Shown one piece after another: positions 1 through 7,690 of a stretch of DNA of 64,000 nt. Position 1 is the stretch's first letter; every line of letters starts with the position of its first letter. The position numbers and the translations under genes are program-made. Origin of the DNA: Mesorhizobium xinjiangense (GTDB lineage Bacteria; Pseudomonadota; Alphaproteobacteria; Rhizobiales; Rhizobiaceae); assembly GCF_009749525.1 (NCBI RefSeq), contig NZ_WOAC01000012.1, positions 1 to 64,000 on the forward strand. The letters run 5' to 3'. Below the pieces are notes generated by a model. It was not told where the DNA came from and did no database searches. It saw only the letters and a list, made by a program, of their open reading frames with translations.

Positions 1-84
1 ACAACCTCACCAAGCTCGCCCAAGCGGCATGAACCCACTATCGTTCAGCCAACAGCCCTATGCCGGAGCTATCTGGACAGGCTC

Positions 85-201
85 CTAGAGCATGTCCCGC
101 TCAAACGGAACCGTTTGAGCGAAAGGTACATGCTCCAACATATTGAGCTGGCGCGCATATCTTTGCTTCAAACGTTTCCGTTTGAAGCGAATGCGCGCTA
201 G
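85..201. repeat. Double-hairpin intergenic repeat, copy A
   Basis: About 117 bp bounded by CTAG at both ends (85-88 and 198-201). It contains two nested palindromes. The first has GAGCATGT and ACATGCTC outside and GCTCAAACGG / CCGTTTGAGC inside. The second has GCGCGCAT and ATGCGCGC outside and GCTTCAAACG / CCGTTTGAAGC inside. Near-identical copies occur at 11099-11215 and 39526-39641, and a truncated one at 6003-6044. It lies upstream of the amidase gene. No mobility gene is present, so it resembles a REP/RIME-like non-autonomous element. Confidence 0.9.
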
Positions 202-280
202 CAAGAGACATAAGATCAGGGAAGAAGAATGGGCCGGCGGGGCCGGCCCGTGAAGAATGCGGCAATATGGGAGATTTTGA

Positions 281-1699
281 ATGACCGAGCGCGCCTTGTG
301 GCAATTGAGTGCCTGTGAGCTGGCCGAGAGCATCGCAGCCAGGCGGATTTCCGCAGAAGAGGCTGTCGGGGCCAGCGTCGAGCGCATGCGGGCGCGCAAT
401 GCAACCCTCAACGCCGTAGTCGACGATCTGGGCGACGAGGCGATCGCCGAGGCGCGTCGTCTCGACGCGGTCATGGCCGCTTCGGGGCCGGTCGGGCCGC
501 TGCACGGCGTGCCGGTGACGATCAAGGAGAATATCGACCAGAAAGGCCGCGCCACGCCCAACGGCGTCGAGGCCTTCAAGGACGTCATCGCGCCGGGCGA
601 CGCGCCGGTCGTGACCAATCTGAAGAAGGCGGGGGCAATCGTCATCGGGCGCACCAACACGCCTGAATTCTCCTTCCGTGCCACGACCGACAACCCGCTA
701 CACGGGCGCACCCTCAACCCCTGGGCGGACTGGGCTTCGCCCGGCGGCTCCTCGGGCGGGGCCTCGGCCGCCGTCATGTCGGGCATGTGCGCGCTGGCGC
801 ATGGCAACGATATCGGCGGCTCGTTGCGCTTTCCGAGCGCGGCCACCGGCGCGGCGACGGTCAAGCCGGGGCTCGGGCGCGTGCCGGCCTACAATCCCTC
901 GGCCAAGGCCGAGCGGGGCACTCTGGCGCAGCTCATGTCGGTCCAGGGCGTGATCGCGCGCGAGGTGCGCGATGTGCGCCAGGCCATGAAGGCGCTGGTG
1001 GAATACGATCCGCACGACCCCTGGATGGTGCCGATGCCGTTCGAGGGGCCGGCGCATGAGGGGCCGGTGCGCGTCGCCTTCACCAAGAACACGTTCGAGT
1101 TCGCGCTTCATCCGGCCGTCGAGGCGGCGCTCGACAAGGCGAGCGACTGCCTGGTCGACGCCGGCTACGAGGTGATCGAAATCGATCCGCCCCTGGTGCG
1201 CGAATGTGCCGACACGGGCTACCGCGCGCTGATGGGCGAGGTGCGCGAACTCATGGGTCCCGACATCGAGGCTTATGGCAGCGACACGATCAAGCGCATC
1301 TTTGCCGACTATTTTGCCATCTTCGAGCCGTTCGAGGGCAAGGACCTGTTGCTCGCGATGGCCAAGCGGGCGCATTACACGCGCGAATGGCTGCTGTTCA
1401 TGCAGGACTATCCGCTCGTGCTGACGCCGTTCCTGTTCGGCCCGGTCTATGCCTGGAACCGCGATGCCGAAGGCGTCGAAGGCGTGCGCGACGTGCTCGG
1501 CCAGGCCCATTACAGCTTCGCGATGAATTTCATGGGGTTGCCGGCCGGCAATATCGCGGCAGGGATGCATGACGGTCTGCCGATAAACGTCCAGATCGTC
1601 GGCCGGCGTTTCCGCGAGGACATGATCCTCGACGCCTGCGAGGCGATCGAGTCCCGTGTCGGCGTGATGGCGCACACGCTGTTCGAGCGGGAAGGGTAG
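281..1699 (+). CDS. Amidase signature family hydrolase
   Basis: A 472-residue amidase-signature enzyme that probably hydrolyses a small-molecule amide; the substrate cannot be told from sequence. The Ser-cisSer-Lys triad is visible as Lys82 (TIKEN), Ser157 in GGSSGG and Ser181 in GGSLR. The 75- and 24-residue spacings match GatA. It is not GatA: there are no gatB or gatC neighbours and the C-terminal half diverges. The ATG at 281 follows a GGGAGA ribosome site at 267-272. It is convergent with the LysR gene next door. General family is certain, specific role unknown. Confidence 0.85.
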   Translation: MTERALWQLSACELAESIAARRISAEEAVGASVERMRARNATLNAVVDDLGDEAIAEARRLDAVMAASGPVGPLHGVPVTIKENIDQKGRATPNGVEAFKDVIAPGDAPVVTNLKKAGAIVIGRTNTPEFSFRATTDNPLHGRTLNPWADWASPGGSSGGASAAVMSGMCALAHGNDIGGSLRFPSAATGAATVKPGLGRVPAYNPSAKAERGTLAQLMSVQGVIAREVRDVRQAMKALVEYDPHDPWMVPMPFEGPAHEGPVRVAFTKNTFEFALHPAVEAALDKASDCLVDAGYEVIEIDPPLVRECADTGYRALMGEVRELMGPDIEAYGSDTIKRIFADYFAIFEPFEGKDLLLAMAKRAHYTREWLLFMQDYPLVLTPFLFGPVYAWNRDAEGVEGVRDVLGQAHYSFAMNFMGLPAGNIAAGMHDGLPINVQIVGRRFREDMILDACEAIESRVGVMAHTLFEREG

Positions 1700-1717
1700 G
1701 GCAGCAACGGACCGCCT

Positions 1718-2671
1718 TCACCACCCCGGTATCATGTTCGGCCTGTGGCGGCGCGTTCGGATCGCCGTCATCGACGAAAAGTCGAAGCCGGCGGGCTCGT
1801 CGGCCGCCGGCAGCGAGATGTTGTCGAGGCTTTCGGCGATGTGGCGCGCCAGCGCGTCGACGACGTCGGGCTGGCTCGTATGGCCGCGCAACAGCCCGAT
1901 GCGGCAATCGGGCAGGGCGCCGAAGCCGTCGGCTTCGCCGAGCACCCGCATGCCGGGGCGCAGCGCGCATTCCGGCAGGATCGACACGGCGAGACCCGAA
2001 AGAACGGCGGCATTGATGACGGTGGCCGAGAAGCTCGTGCAGAGGATCTTGTATTCGCGCTCCATCTGGTCGAGCAGGTCGATCGCCGCGCGCCGCCACA
2101 GGCAGGTCGGCCGGCCGACCGCCAGCGGCAAGACCTCCTCTTCGTGCACGCAATGGGCTTGCGAGGCGACCCAGAGCAGCGGCTCGCGGCGCACGATTTC
2201 GCAGGCGCCCTTGTCCTCGTCATGGGTGATGAGCGCGATGTCGAGCTGATTGCGCCGGATGAGGTCGACGAGATTGACCGTCGGCTCGCAGATCACCGTG
2301 AGTTCCACCCGCGGGTTGGAGCGGGAAAACCGAGCCATGATCTCTGGCAGGAACCGGTCGGCATAGTCGTCCGGTGTGCCGATGCGGATATGGCCCTCCA
2401 GACGCTGGTCGTCGAATGCGGCAAGGGTTTCGCGGTTCAGCCGCATGATGCGCCGGGCGTAGGAGAGGAGCTTTTCCCCTTCCTCGGAGAGCCGGTTGGT
2501 GCGGCCGTTCTTTTCGAACAGCGGCTTGCCGATGCGCTCCTCCAGGCGCCGCATCTGCATGGAAACGGCGGACTGGGTGCGGTGCACCTCCCCGGCGGCG
2601 CGCGTGAAGCTGCCGGTATCGGAAATGGCGATGAAGGTCTGCAGCTGGTCGAGGTCGAGTGGCGTGGCCAT
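1718..2671 (-). CDS. LysR family transcriptional regulator
   Basis: A 317-residue LysR-type regulator. The N-terminal winged helix-turn-helix (about residues 8-65) reads LDQLQTFIAISDTGSFTRAA and continues into the wing (PLFEKNGRTNRLSEEG). The rest is the periplasmic-binding-like effector domain. The last 20 or so residues are a basic tail not usual for the family. Its 3' end faces the amidase gene and its 5' end is divergent from the DUF1127 gene, with an inverted repeat between them that could be its operator. Effector and targets are unknown. Confidence 0.9.
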   Translation of the reverse strand: MATPLDLDQLQTFIAISDTGSFTRAAGEVHRTQSAVSMQMRRLEERIGKPLFEKNGRTNRLSEEGEKLLSYARRIMRLNRETLAAFDDQRLEGHIRIGTPDDYADRFLPEIMARFSRSNPRVELTVICEPTVNLVDLIRRNQLDIALITHDEDKGACEIVRREPLLWVASQAHCVHEEEVLPLAVGRPTCLWRRAAIDLLDQMEREYKILCTSFSATVINAAVLSGLAVSILPECALRPGMRVLGEADGFGALPDCRIGLLRGHTSQPDVVDALARHIAESLDNISLPAADEPAGFDFSSMTAIRTRRHRPNMIPGW

Positions 2672-2703
2672 GGGCGTAATCCATCACGGGTTTTGATGCT
2701 AAA

Positions 2704-2729
2704 GATTAGAAACATTCGTTCGACTAATC
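2704..2729. promoter_or_regulatory. Candidate LysR operator
   Basis: Perfect 6-bp inverted repeat, GATTAG (2704-2709) and CTAATC (2724-2729), with a 14-nt AT-richer spacer. It lies between the divergent LysR gene and the DUF1127 gene. It contains the T-N11-A geometry typical of LysR sites. The assignment to this LysR is inference from position. Confidence 0.4.
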
Positions 2730-2845
2730 AATCTGCCAATGGCATGTTCTGATTGTTCATTGGATGGCGTCGCGCCTTTGCCCGCCGGCCGTTTGTGCCG
2801 AGGGGAGGAGTGCGTTTGCGCCCGAAGCAGCGAAGGAGACGAACG

Positions 2846-3136
2846 ATGTCCGCGCTTGACCACAGCACGATCGCAATGCCAGCCCATGCGCGTCCGGCTT
2901 TCGCGACGCGTGTGTTCAGCCGCGTGGCGGCATTCCTTCGCAGCTGGAAAAACCGGCGTGCCGTCTACCGGCTCGGCGAGATGACGGATGCGCAACTGGC
3001 CGATATCGGCCTGACGCGGAGCGACCTGCATGTCGCCTGGCTGGTGCCCTTCGGCGAGGACCCCACCGCTACGCTCGGATCCATGGCACGGGCGCGCTCT
3101 CTCGAAGCCGAGGACGCAGCGCGGCGCATCTGCTGA
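2846..3136 (+). CDS. DUF1127 domain small protein
   Basis: A 96-residue protein with a DUF1127 core around residues 35-65 (WKNRRAVYRLGEMTDAQLAD, then IGLTRSDL). DUF1127 proteins are small, arginine-rich and common in alphaproteobacteria; several bind RNA or affect phosphate, carbon or stress physiology. The N-terminal extension (about 30 residues) and the C-terminal tail (about 30) make this a longer form. The ATG at 2846 was chosen because GAAGGAGA lies 7 nt upstream; an in-frame start at 2753 has no such site. Its exact role is unknown. Confidence 0.85.
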   Translation: MSALDHSTIAMPAHARPAFATRVFSRVAAFLRSWKNRRAVYRLGEMTDAQLADIGLTRSDLHVAWLVPFGEDPTATLGSMARARSLEAEDAARRIC

Positions 3137-3189
3137 CCGGATCGCAATGCTGCTTCGTTGAATCAGAACCGCGATCTATCTTGTTGTTT

Positions 3190-3238
3190 GAGCATGATAT
3201 TTTCTGAATTCCGGCGTCGACCATTCGGTATCATGCTC
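3190..3238. repeat. RIME-like rhizobial palindrome
   Basis: Perfect 10-bp arms GAGCATGATA (3190-3199) and TATCATGCTC (3229-3238) around a 29-nt centre containing TTTTCTGAATTCCGG. The sequence resembles the dispersed rhizobial intergenic palindrome that begins GAGCATGAT and ends ATCATGCTC, with a degraded centre. Only one copy of this type was seen here. Confidence 0.65.
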
Positions 3239-3293
3239 CGGTTTCCGCAGGCCTGAAACTCCCGCCGGCTTCCCCCCGGCTTGCCTGCCAACT

Positions 3294-3328
3294 GCCCGGC
3301 CTTCACGCCCTGAAGGCCGGGCTTTTTT
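3294..3328 (+). terminator. Strong rho-independent terminator
   Basis: A 12-bp perfect stem, GCCCGGCCTTCA (3294-3305) pairing with TGAAGGCCGGGC (3311-3322), with a 5-nt loop and six T residues (3323-3328). It reads on the plus strand, downstream of the DUF1127 gene. Confidence 0.9.
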
Positions 3329-3664
3329 ATGCTGATGCCTGTGCAAGCAGCGCAGTGCGACTTGGTGTTTGCAGAAACGCATGGCAGCCATGTACACCTT
3401 ATTGCAGCGCAAGACTTGAAGTTGCTCTGCGCCTGGGCCATAAGGCCGTTATTGCACTGCAGCAAGAACCTGTGTCGAAAGCTGGCCCCAACCGATGTGA
3501 AGCATAGCGCCACATTGTATTGATCGTTGCGCCGTCCCCCTGGGTGCGGCCGCATACCTTGTCGTGGCGTATGACGCGCCGGCATGCCGCTTTCATCATC
3601 CAATCAGTCGGGCGCCCGCCGCCCCCCTTGCCGTTCCGGCCCGCGGAAAGGAATCCGTTTGACC

Positions 3665-5146
3665 ATGAATTTTGCAAAAGCCCGCCAGGAATGGTTCGGC
3701 AATATCAGAGGCGACCTGCTTTCCGGCCTCGTCGTGGCGCTTGCGCTCATACCCGAGGCGATCGCCTTTTCCATCATTGCGGGCGTTGATCCCAAGGTCG
3801 GGCTCTATGCCTCCTTTTCGATCGCCGTCATCATCGCCTTTACAGGCGGACGGCCGGGCATGATCTCGGCGGCGACCGCGGCCACCGCCGTGCTCATGGT
3901 CACGCTGGTCAAGGAGCACGGGCTGCAGTATCTGCTCGTCGCCACGATCCTGGCCGGCATACTGCAGGTGATCGCGGGCCTTTGCCGGCTGGGTGACCTG
4001 ATGCGCTTCGTCTCGCGCTCGGTCATCACCGGTTTCGTCAACGCGCTGGCGATCCTGATCTTCATGGCGCAGATCCCCGAACTCGTCGGCGTGCCCTGGC
4101 TGACCTATGTCATGCTCGCGGCGGGGCTAGCTATCATCTACCTCTTCCCGCACCTGACGAAGGCGATCCCGTCGCCGCTCGTCTGCATCGTGGTGCTCAC
4201 GGGCGCCGCGATGTATTTCGGGATGGACATCCGTACCGTCGGCGATATGGGCGAGCTGCCGTCGACCCTGCCGGTCTTCCTGCTGCCGGACGTGCCGCTC
4301 AATTTCGAAACCTTGATGATCGTATTGCCCTATTCGGCGGCGGTTGCGGTCGTCGGGTTGCTCGAATCGCTGATGACGGCGTCGATCGTCGACGAGCTGA
4401 CCGACACGACGAGCAACAGGAATCGTGAATGCGTCGGCCAGGGCGTGGCCAATTTCGTCACCGGATTTCTGGGCGGCATGGCCGGCTGCGCGATGATCGG
4501 CCAGTCGGTCATCAATGTGAAATCCGGCGGGCGCGGCCGCCTGTCGGCCTTCGCCGCCGGCGTGTTTTTGCTCATCCTGTGCGTCGGGCTCGGCGATTGG
4601 GTGTCGATCATCCCGATGGCCGCCCTTGTCGCGATCATGATCATGGTGTCGATCGGCACCTTCTCCTGGGCCTCGATCCGCAATCTGAAGGACCATCCGC
4701 GCCGCTCCTCCACCGTCATGCTGGCAACGGTCGTCGCGGTGGTCGTCACCCACAATCTGGCCATCGGCGTGCTGGTCGGCGTGCTCCTGTCGGGCCTGTT
4801 CTTCGCCTCCAAGGTGGCGCAGATCTTCCGCATCACCTCGACCCTTTCGCAGGACCAGAGCCAGCGCACCTATGTCGTCCAGGGGCAAGTGTTCTTCGCC
4901 TCCGCCGAACGTTTCATAAAATCGTTCGATCTGAAGGAAGCGGTGGAAAAGGTGCGCATCGACGTCAGCGGCGCGCATATCTGGGACTTGACCGGGGTCG
5001 GAGCGCTCGACACGGTGGTGCTGAAGTTCCGCCGCGAAGGCACCGAGGTCGAACTGATCGGCATGAACGAGGCGAGCGCGACGCTGGTCGACAAGCTCGC
5101 AATATATGACAAGCCCGGCGCATTCGAACGCCTCATGGGCCATTGA
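3665..5146 (+). CDS. SulP family anion transporter with STAS domain
   Basis: A 493-residue inner-membrane SulP/SLC26 transporter for an anion such as sulfate, bicarbonate or a dicarboxylate; the substrate is undetermined. The N-terminal signature ([20 protein letters not shown]) is clear. About ten or more hydrophobic segments follow to about residue 400, then a cytoplasmic STAS domain (about 405-490, with [13 protein letters not shown]). The ATG at 3665 was preferred over the upstream in-frame ATG at 3584 because family proteins begin near here and AGGAA lies just upstream. A universal stress protein gene follows after 11 bp and is probably cotranscribed. Confidence 0.9.
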   Translation: MNFAKARQEWFGNIRGDLLSGLVVALALIPEAIAFSIIAGVDPKVGLYASFSIAVIIAFTGGRPGMISAATAATAVLMVTLVKEHGLQYLLVATILAGILQVIAGLCRLGDLMRFVSRSVITGFVNALAILIFMAQIPELVGVPWLTYVMLAAGLAIIYLFPHLTKAIPSPLVCIVVLTGAAMYFGMDIRTVGDMGELPSTLPVFLLPDVPLNFETLMIVLPYSAAVAVVGLLESLMTASIVDELTDTTSNRNRECVGQGVANFVTGFLGGMAGCAMIGQSVINVKSGGRGRLSAFAAGVFLLILCVGLGDWVSIIPMAALVAIMIMVSIGTFSWASIRNLKDHPRRSSTVMLATVVAVVVTHNLAIGVLVGVLLSGLFFASKVAQIFRITSTLSQDQSQRTYVVQGQVFFASAERFIKSFDLKEAVEKVRIDVSGAHIWDLTGVGALDTVVLKFRREGTEVELIGMNEASATLVDKLAIYDKPGAFERLMGH

Positions 5147-5157
5147 GGGAGCGCCAT

Positions 5158-6006
5158 ATGTCCAAAATTCTCGCGCTGGTCGACGGGTCGATCTATGCCA
5201 AGAGCGTCACCGGCCTTGCCGCCTGGGCGGCCGACCGTCTCGGTCTGCCGGTGGACGTTGCCCACGTTCTGGGGCGCCGCATGGCCTCCGGTTTCGACCT
5301 GAGCGGCAGCCTCGACGTCGACCAGCGGGCCACTCTTCTGAAGGAACTGGCGGATCTCGACGAACAGCACGGCCGGATCGCCCAGGAGAAGGGCCGCGCC
5401 ATCCTGAACGCCGCCAAGTCGCTGCTGCAAGAGGCCGGGGTGGACGAGGTCGCGGCAAAACTGCGCCATGGCGATCTACTCGATACGCTTGCCGATCTGG
5501 AAGCGGACGCCGAAATGGTCGTGATCGGCAAGCGCGGCGAGGCGGCCGATTTCGCCAAGCTGCATCTGGGGTCCAATCTGGAACGCGTGGTGCGCGCCTC
5601 GAAAAGGCCGGTGCTGGTCGCCGCACGGGCCTTTACGCCGTTCGACCATTTCCTGATCGCTTATGACAGCGGCAGAAGCGCCAACCGGGCGATCGAATAT
5701 CTCGTGCAGAGCCCGCTTCTCAAGGGCATGAAATGCGTGCTGCTTTCGGTCGGCGCCGATACGCCCGAAAACCACTCGCGGCTCGAAGCGCCGGCGGCCC
5801 TCCTGAAAGGTGCCGGTTTCGAGGTCGAGACCGAACTGGCGCAAGGCGAGCCCGACGAGGTTATCGGCGCCAGGGTGGAAGAAGCGGGAATCGGGCTCCT
5901 GGTCATGGGCGCCTATGGGCATTCGCGCATCCGCAGCCTTGTCATCGGCTCCACGACGACCGCCATGGTGCGGCGCTGCAAGGTGCCGGTGCTGATGTTC
6001 CGCTAG
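5158..6006 (+). CDS. Universal stress protein, tandem UspA domains
   Basis: A 282-residue cytoplasmic protein made of two UspA domains (about 1-145 and 150-282). The second carries the ATP-binding pattern G-2X-G-9X-G-S in GAYGHSRIRSLVIGS. The first has a related but looser version (GKRGEAADF...HLGS). It starts 11 bp after sulP with GAGGGA upstream of the ATG, so it probably accompanies or regulates that transporter; SulP-Usp pairs are common. The TAG stop codon lies within the CTAG that begins repeat copy B. Confidence 0.9.
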   Translation: MSKILALVDGSIYAKSVTGLAAWAADRLGLPVDVAHVLGRRMASGFDLSGSLDVDQRATLLKELADLDEQHGRIAQEKGRAILNAAKSLLQEAGVDEVAAKLRHGDLLDTLADLEADAEMVVIGKRGEAADFAKLHLGSNLERVVRASKRPVLVAARAFTPFDHFLIAYDSGRSANRAIEYLVQSPLLKGMKCVLLSVGADTPENHSRLEAPAALLKGAGFEVETELAQGEPDEVIGARVEEAGIGLLVMGAYGHSRIRSLVIGSTTTAMVRRCKVPVLMFR

Positions 6007-6044
6007 AACATATCCCGCTCAAACGGAATCGTTTGAGCGAAAGG
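6003..6044. repeat. Double-hairpin repeat, copy B (left half only)
   Basis: Begins CTAGAACATATCCCGCTC and continues through the first palindrome (CTCAAACGG / CGTTTGAG). It stops after GAAAGG; the second hairpin is absent. The TAG in its opening CTAG is the stop codon of the universal stress protein gene. Confidence 0.8.
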
Positions 6045-6130
6045 GCGTCGGAAAAGATATTGCCAGGCTGTCGGCGCGTGCCGGTCTCGTTCGTTCCTTT
6101 GGCTGACAGATACAGAAAAGGAGAGGTTCG

Positions 6131-6610
6131 ATGGATACGAAGGCAAACAGCACCGACAGCCGTCAGCTCGTTCTGGAGCGCGTCATCGATGCGCCGCGCG
6201 AAAAGCTCTACCGATGCTGGACGGAGCCGGCGCTACTGATGCAGTGGTTCGCGCCGCGACCCTGGACCACGCCGCATGCCGAGCTCGACGTCCGGCCGGG
6301 TGGGTCCAGCCTGTTCGTGATGCGCGGGCCGGACGGCACGGAATTTCCCAATCGCGGGGTCTATCTCGAGGTGGTGGAGAATGAGCGCCTCGTCTTTACC
6401 GATGCCTATGTCGATGCCTGGACGCCGTCCGAAAAGCCGTTCATGACGGCGATCGTGACATTCGAGGACATCGGCGGCGGCAGGACGAAATACACCGCTC
6501 GTGCCCTGCACTGGACCGACGAGGATCGCAAGACCCACGAAGAAATGGGATTTCACGAGGGCTGGGGCCAATGCGCCGACCAGCTTGCCGCGCTGGCGAA
6601 GACGATTTGA
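6131..6610 (+). CDS. SRPBCC / AHSA1-type domain protein
   Basis: A 159-residue protein of the START-like SRPBCC fold, AHSA1 (activator of Hsp90 ATPase homologue) branch. The N-terminal VLERVIDAPREKLYRCWTEP and the following WFAPRPWTTP are characteristic. The C-terminal helix is typical (EEMGFHEGWGQCADQLAAL). Bacterial members are usually of unknown ligand, often in small stress or ArsR-linked operons. Here it stands alone after the stress protein gene and is convergent with the DUF937 gene. AGGAGAGG precedes the ATG. Confidence 0.85.
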   Translation: MDTKANSTDSRQLVLERVIDAPREKLYRCWTEPALLMQWFAPRPWTTPHAELDVRPGGSSLFVMRGPDGTEFPNRGVYLEVVENERLVFTDAYVDAWTPSEKPFMTAIVTFEDIGGGRTKYTARALHWTDEDRKTHEEMGFHEGWGQCADQLAALAKTI

Positions 6611-6619
6611 TCCAACCGA

Positions 6620-6656
6620 CGTCGTCCCGGCCGCCCGAATGGCTTCCGGGATGACG
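6620..6656. repeat. CGTCATCCCGG-type palindrome between convergent genes
   Basis: Arms CGTCGTCCCGG (6620-6630) and CCGGGATGACG (6646-6656) pair over 11 bp with one G-T wobble around a 15-nt loop. Similar CGTCATCCCGG palindromes are dispersed in alphaproteobacterial genomes. It sits between two convergent genes and may act as a bidirectional terminator. Confidence 0.6.
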
Positions 6657-6692
6657 GTGGAGAGGGACCGGGATAGGACGCGGGAAAAGCGC

Positions 6693-7592
6693 CTACCTCC
6701 GGAACCGGTCCATGCCCTTCAGGAACTGGTCGACGACCGATTCCATGTTCTTCTGGTATTCGTCGCGCTGGCGGGCGCCGGTTTCGAACATGTCGCCGAA
6801 AACATCGTCATAGGGCGTGCGCTCACGGCCGCTCGGATTGGTCCGCGGGCTCGCCGTTTCTGGCTCCGGCGCCGGCTTCGATTGCGCCCCGGCGCCGCGC
6901 ATCATGTCCTCGTAGATGCGGCCGAAGGGGTTGTCGCCGGGATTTTGCGTCTGCGGCCGGCTTTGCGGCTCATGCTGCGCCGCGCCGCCGAACATGTCCT
7001 GCAGGATCTTGCCGAACGGGTTGTCCGCCATGTCAGGCTGCGGCGCGCGGCGCTGTTGCGCCTGGCCGCCCATGCCCTGGCGCATCATCTGCTCGAGGAT
7101 TTCGCCCAGCGGGTTGGTGCCGGCGCCGGCCGCGCGCGACGACGCGGCGCCCGATGGCGATGCGCCGAGCTGACCGGTCGACTGCTTGAACAGGCCGCCC
7201 ATGATCATCGCCGCCAGCGCCGGCAGCATCTGCTTCATCACGTCCTGGCCGATGCCGGTGGCGTGCGCGGCCTGGTCGGCCACGGCGCGCGACAGCTCCT
7301 TGGAGCCGAAGACGTGGCCGAGAATGCCGTTGCCTTCGGCCATGCCGTCCGGCGTGAAGGCCTGGCTGGCATCGTCGAAATATTTCGCATGCTGGCCGCT
7401 CGACAGGGCCGACAGAAAGGCGCCGACATTGTAGGGATCGGCCGTGTTCTGTTTCAGGCCGCGGCTGAAGGCGGGCAGCAGCGCCTCTACGGCTTGCTGC
7501 GCCTGTTGCTGCGACAGGCCGAACTGCCTGGCCATCTGTTCGAAGGCTTGACCGTTCTGGGCGTTGGCCAGCATTTCATTGAGCGGCAGCAT
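6693..7592 (-). CDS. DUF937 domain protein
   Basis: A 299-residue protein. The N-terminal half (about 1-150) is the DUF937 / YidB-like helical domain (MARQFGLSQQQAQQAVEALL, LPALAAMIMGGLFKQS). The C-terminal half is low complexity, rich in Gly, Gln, Pro and Arg, and holds four related segments of the form NP(F/L/S)G(E/K/R)I(L/Y)..M (for example NPLGEILEQMM, NPFGKILQDMF, NPFGRIYEDMM). Those segments look like short linear repeats, perhaps for protein binding. Function is unknown. Confidence 0.8.
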   Translation of the reverse strand: MLPLNEMLANAQNGQAFEQMARQFGLSQQQAQQAVEALLPAFSRGLKQNTADPYNVGAFLSALSSGQHAKYFDDASQAFTPDGMAEGNGILGHVFGSKELSRAVADQAAHATGIGQDVMKQMLPALAAMIMGGLFKQSTGQLGASPSGAASSRAAGAGTNPLGEILEQMMRQGMGGQAQQRRAPQPDMADNPFGKILQDMFGGAAQHEPQSRPQTQNPGDNPFGRIYEDMMRGAGAQSKPAPEPETASPRTNPSGRERTPYDDVFGDMFETGARQRDEYQKNMESVVDQFLKGMDRFRR

Positions 7593-7690
7593 GGCGGGTC
7601 CTCCTCAGGCAAGTGTTGGCCAAAGAGTAGCGCTTTTCGATTGCAGATGGAACGTCGCTTGGGATTACGAGGAAAGGAGGCAAGCCGTCG

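Larger units (their letters stand above)
3137..3664 (+). other. 528-bp intergenic region between DUF1127 and sulP
   Basis: No convincing protein gene is present on either strand. The region holds a RIME-like palindrome (3190-3238), a strong intrinsic terminator (3294-3328), and two related TTATTGCA motifs (3399-3413 and 3449-3466). The sulP promoter should be in the last 200 bp. The terminator is 158 bp after the DUF1127 stop, so a long 3' UTR or a small RNA could end there. Confidence 0.6.

Noticed and set aside
3-32. Possible C-terminal end of an upstream gene (NLTKLAQAA then stop) at the left edge
   Set aside because: Only nine codons are visible and the adjoining 50 bp show no gene or clear insertion-sequence end.
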